The notes under the pieces are model-generated. The model was not told the origin of the DNA and searched no databases. It was given only the letters and a program-made list of their open reading frames with translations. This document shows positions 60,869 through 64,000 of a DNA stretch of 64,000 nt, one piece after another (within the stretch, counting starts at the first letter, position 1; the number at the start of each line of letters is the position of its first letter). A program made the position numbers and the translations under genes. The DNA comes from JAZKSG01 sp036626215. GTDB taxonomy: Archaea; Thermoplasmatota; E2; DHVEG-1. The stretch is from assembly GCA_036626215.1 (NCBI GenBank), contig JAZKSG010000001.1, positions 1 to 64,000 on the forward strand, written 5' to 3'.

Positions 60869-63862
60869 ATGATAGAAGAAAATAAAGAAGAAAAAATTTT
60901 ATCAAAAATTGAGGAGATTACAGGGATAAAACCCCATAAGGAAGAAGAGAGATATACAGATAAAACAGAAAAACTTAGAAAATACGAAATCGACAGCGTT
61001 CTAATCGTTTCTTCTTCCTATGATTATTTTCTTTTGGAAGAAGAGGGAAGATTAAGCAATCTCTTCTCGGAACTATATTCTCCTTCTGGAAAAAACCCTC
61101 CCAGTGTTTCACATGTCGAAACAGAGGAGAGTGCTCTTAAAAAACTCTCTGACAAAACCTTTGATTTAACAATTATTTTCAACAAACCTGAAGATATAGG
61201 GGTTCTCGATTTAGCTAAAAAGATTAGAGACCATTCTAAATCCAAGATAGTTATATTAAACAACGATATCGAAAAAATCAGAAAAATATCAGAAGCAGAT
61301 GAAGACAATCTAATCACAGAGTTTTTTACTTGGAATGGCGATGGGAAAGTAGTTTTAGGGATAGTTCAGCTAATAGAAGACTCAGTTAACTTAGAGAAAA
61401 TCAAAAAAGGAGAAAAATGTAGATGCATTCTTCTAATAGAAGACTCGATACAACATTATTCTAACTATATAACATTGATATATGATGAAATTAGAGAATT
61501 TTTAGATGAGATAATAGATAAGAATTTAACTGATAAACAAAAAGACATCCGTTTTGATAGGAGGCCTTTTGTTTTTCATGCTAAAGATCTTGACACATCT
61601 ATCCATTTTTTTGAAAAATTCAAAGATGATTTAGTTTGTATAATAACTGACAACCATTTAGGCGATGCCGAAAATAGGGTTGAAAACGCAGGTGTAGAGT
61701 TTACCAAAAAAATAATTGATGAGGGCTATGATATTCCTATAGCTATTCAGTCTTCGGAACCGATCCATGATTGTGATTTCCCAAGTAAAAAAATACAGTT
61801 TCTCTCTAAAAACTCAGCAAATCTAATCGGGAAATTGAAAAGATTTATAGAGAAAAGCATAGAGCCAAAGAAAATCAGATATAAACCCAATGACGGCGAA
61901 GTTAAAGTTATGGACGATATATCTGATTTGCAGGATTTTTTACTGTTTGAAGATAGTTATTTGGTTGTAAATCTCGCTAAAAAAAATGTTTTTTCTAATT
62001 GGTTCAACTCTTTGGGTGAATTTGAGCTATCTGAAAAGTTTCGTTTCTTTGAGAACGGTTTTGAAAAACCTGATAAATTACAGAAAAATTTATTGGATGT
62101 TATAGAAAACTACAGATATTCTTTGAATCAGGTAGCTATTAAAAAATTTGAACGACGGGAAGATGAAGAAAAAACTAAGATTAGATGTATAGGCGATGGT
62201 GCATTGGGCGGTAAAGCTCGTGGTTTGGCTTTCCTCTCTAAAATTTTTTCTAAATATGTATCTGAAGATATGCTTCCTGGTCTTCGTGTTACGATTCCTC
62301 GTAGTATTGTTTTATCTACTGATGTTTTTGATTCTTTTTTAGAACGCAATGATTTGCTTGAAGAACCTCTCTTTGAGTTGTCTGATGAACGCATAGCTTC
62401 TAAGTTTATGAAATCAGACCTTCCTGCTATCGTCCTTGGTGATTTACGTTCTTTTGTTAGAAACACCAGGAAACCTTTGATCATCCGGTCGTCAGGCGTT
62501 CTCGAGGATTCTTTATTGCAGCCTTTTGCAGGTGTTTATGCCTCTATGCTTCTTCCAAATGAATCTTGGGAGACAGATCTTCGTTTCCAGGAGGCATGTA
62601 ACGCCATTAAATATGTTTATGCTTCTACATATTTTGAAAGAGCTCGTAACTATGTCAGATCTACTCCTAAAAGTATAACCGATGAGAAGATGGGGGTGCT
62701 TATACAGGAGGTTGTAGGTAAAAAGTATGGAACCTATTTTTATCCGGATGTTTCTGGGGTAGCAAAATCTTATAATTATTACCCCTCCGGTGATTGCAAA
62801 CCAGAGGATGGAATTGTTTATCTGGCTTTGGGGTTAGGAAAATCAATTGTTGAAGGCGGGAGTAGTTTTTGTTTTTGCCCTGAAAAACCTAAAAAACCTT
62901 TGGCAGGAACGCCAAAAGATTTCATGAGATATTCTCAAAGAGATTTTTATGCCTTGAATCTTAGATCTGTTTATCGGATAGTAAACAAAAACGAAGAAAG
63001 TTCCTTAGATAAATTAGATCTTGATGTCGCAAAAAAACACGGTGTTTTAGATAAACTTGTATCTACCTATGATCCTCGAGACGACCGACTCTATCCAGGA
63101 TATTCAAATGAGGGTCATCCTGTCTTAGATTTCAGTCCTATTGTAAAATATAATGAGATCCCTCTTTCCAAAGCAATGAAACTTTTACTAAATGTCTGCG
63201 AAATCATTTTAGGTTATCCTGTAGAGATAGAGTTTGCAGTTAACTTATTTAAAGAAAAAGACAAACCCGCAGAGCTAACAATTCTACAGATTAGAAACAT
63301 GCGCCCCCCTGGAGAATCACCAACATTATCAAATAAAGATTTAAAATCCAACGATGTTTTGTGTTATAGTAAACACGCTTTGGGTAATGGAGTCATAAAA
63401 AATATTAAAGACATAGTATTTGTTAAATCAGAAAAATATGATATGTCGAATTCAATGCAGGTTGTAGACCAAGTCAAAAAAATTAACAGAAAACTCATGG
63501 ATGAGGACAAACCTTACATCCTTGCTGGACCCGGGCGTTGGGGGTCAGCAGACCAATGGCTTGGAATACCTGTAGCGTGGGGAGATATAGCAGGCGCAAA
63601 AGTAATAATAGAGACGCCTTTTGAAAGAAGATCTATAGATTTCTCCCAAGGGTCACACTTTTTCCATGATATGCTTTCCTCTAACGTTGCATATCTAAAA
63701 ACTGAAAAAGGAGAAGGAAACCTTGATTGGAATCTGCTAAATTCGTTTCAGACTGTTGACGAAATAGGGGAGATAAAACATGTAAAAACCCCCTATCCTT
63801 TAGAGGTCGTAGTTGATGGAAAAAATGGAAAAGCAGTTATTAAAAAAGATAAAGAAAAATAA
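60869..63862 (+). CDS. Receiver-like domains fused to PEP/pyruvate-binding (PPDK N-terminal) domain
   Basis: A protein of 997 residues. Residues 30-180 and 185-330 look like two response-regulator-type modules (VLIVSSSYDYFLLEEE; CILLIEDSIQHY, CIITDNHLGDAE, IAIQSSEPIH). From about residue 435 an ATP-grasp region of the pyruvate-phosphate-dikinase type begins (CIGDGALGGKARGLAFLSKIF, IRSSGVLEDSLLQPFAGVY). The phospho-His swivelling domain and PEP-binding TIM barrel of PpsA/PPDK are both missing. PAGPGRWGS-like text (AGPGRWGSADQWLG) is near the C-terminus. It may regulate or phosphotransfer rather than make PEP. The truncated gene at the window edge starts 20 bases later and probably encodes a partner. 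Confidence 0.85.
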   Translation: MIEENKEEKILSKIEEITGIKPHKEEERYTDKTEKLRKYEIDSVLIVSSSYDYFLLEEEGRLSNLFSELYSPSGKNPPSVSHVETEESALKKLSDKTFDLTIIFNKPEDIGVLDLAKKIRDHSKSKIVILNNDIEKIRKISEADEDNLITEFFTWNGDGKVVLGIVQLIEDSVNLEKIKKGEKCRCILLIEDSIQHYSNYITLIYDEIREFLDEIIDKNLTDKQKDIRFDRRPFVFHAKDLDTSIHFFEKFKDDLVCIITDNHLGDAENRVENAGVEFTKKIIDEGYDIPIAIQSSEPIHDCDFPSKKIQFLSKNSANLIGKLKRFIEKSIEPKKIRYKPNDGEVKVMDDISDLQDFLLFEDSYLVVNLAKKNVFSNWFNSLGEFELSEKFRFFENGFEKPDKLQKNLLDVIENYRYSLNQVAIKKFERREDEEKTKIRCIGDGALGGKARGLAFLSKIFSKYVSEDMLPGLRVTIPRSIVLSTDVFDSFLERNDLLEEPLFELSDERIASKFMKSDLPAIVLGDLRSFVRNTRKPLIIRSSGVLEDSLLQPFAGVYASMLLPNESWETDLRFQEACNAIKYVYASTYFERARNYVRSTPKSITDEKMGVLIQEVVGKKYGTYFYPDVSGVAKSYNYYPSGDCKPEDGIVYLALGLGKSIVEGGSSFCFCPEKPKKPLAGTPKDFMRYSQRDFYALNLRSVYRIVNKNEESSLDKLDLDVAKKHGVLDKLVSTYDPRDDRLYPGYSNEGHPVLDFSPIVKYNEIPLSKAMKLLLNVCEIILGYPVEIEFAVNLFKEKDKPAELTILQIRNMRPPGESPTLSNKDLKSNDVLCYSKHALGNGVIKNIKDIVFVKSEKYDMSNSMQVVDQVKKINRKLMDEDKPYILAGPGRWGSADQWLGIPVAWGDIAGAKVIIETPFERRSIDFSQGSHFFHDMLSSNVAYLKTEKGEGNLDWNLLNSFQTVDEIGEIKHVKTPYPLEVVVDGKNGKAVIKKDKEK

Positions 63863-63882
63863 TGAAGGCGGACAATTAAAAA

Positions 63883-64000
63883 ATGAATGATCGAAATAAA
63901 GAATTTGAAAACATAAAGAACAAACTTGATAAACAAGTCCCTGAAGCGTTGCAAGAGAGAGTAAAAGAACTTAATTGCCTGTATGGTCTTACTAATATAG
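63883..64000 (+). CDS. N-terminus of a sensor-type protein, truncated by the window
   Basis: The frame starts at the ATG at 63883, with AAGGCGG 12-18 bases upstream, and runs past the window edge after 39 codons. EALQERVKELNCLYGLTNI resembles the linker before GAF or histidine-kinase modules in signalling proteins. The short gap to the receiver-containing upstream gene supports a signalling partner, but too little is visible to be sure. Confidence 0.45.
   Translation, partial: MNDRNKEFENIKNKLDKQVPEALQERVKELNCLYGLTNI

Noticed and set aside
1..64000. CRISPR arrays, rRNA, tRNA, complete insertion sequences
   Set aside because: No regularly spaced repeats, cloverleaf sequences, conserved rRNA stretches or transposase genes with terminal repeats were seen by eye.

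Overview
The window is AT-rich, gene-dense DNA from an archaeon, most likely a member of the Thermoplasmatota or a nearby euryarchaeal lineage (inference). Archaeal markers are geranylgeranylglyceryl-phosphate synthase, two geranylgeranyl-reductase-type flavoproteins, a GMP synthetase split into two subunits, NucS, Pth2, pyruvoyl arginine decarboxylase, AglB, Orc1/Cdc6 and a VAT-like Cdc48. Secreted proteins, a gingipain-like C25 peptidase, M32 and M18 peptidases, two glutamate dehydrogenases and PEP synthase suggest an anaerobic protein or peptide degrader, as proposed for sediment lineages such as MBG-D. No rRNA, tRNA, CRISPR array or intact insertion sequence was found.

Layout. 1-3245: a partial secreted protein with a CWB2-like segment and a frameshifted membrane/pilin-like gene. 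3253-8976 (minus): a compact metal/redox cluster with DUF134 regulator, DUF5320, Mrp ATPase, a small Cys-rich protein, two NifX/ORP-like proteins, DUF89, two MinD ATPases with ferredoxin inserts, and a cupin. It resembles the bacterial orange-protein (ORP) operon. 9135-19169: frameshifted exonuclease III, M32 carboxypeptidase, small regulators, a PKD surface protein, M18 aminopeptidase, purine genes (purE and the two GMP synthetase subunits), nucS, ubiX-like and GGGP synthase. 19220-28217 (minus): IMPase/FBPase-like, DUF368, dihydroorotase, AMMECR1, a very long AglB and PRPP synthetase.

28369-42202: a surface protein with internal repeats, two geranylgeranyl reductases (one with its own ferredoxin), DUF5749-like, pth2, DUF99, NAD kinase, JAMM protein, a membrane protein/bPH2 pair, pdaD, ppsA, a HisA-like protein and DUF2240. 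42183-47389: TctA-like permease, OB-fold protein, Hsp20, Cdc48 and a PRC-barrel protein. 47390-49187: a probable replication origin with ORB-like repeats, followed by orc1/cdc6. 49188-64000: secreted C25 peptidase with a MacB-type ABC exporter, a winged-helix regulator pair, divergent glnA and gdhA, a tandem-duplicated AsnC-like regulator, a second gdhA, and a large receiver-like/PEP-pyruvate-binding protein leading into a truncated gene at the right edge.

Together the genes link extracellular proteolysis and amino-acid deamination (C25, M32, M18, Gdh x2, GlnA, PpsA) to surface biogenesis (AglB, lipid synthesis and reduction) and proteostasis. The least explained parts are the ORP-like cluster, the repeat-bearing surface proteins and the receiver/PEP-binding protein.
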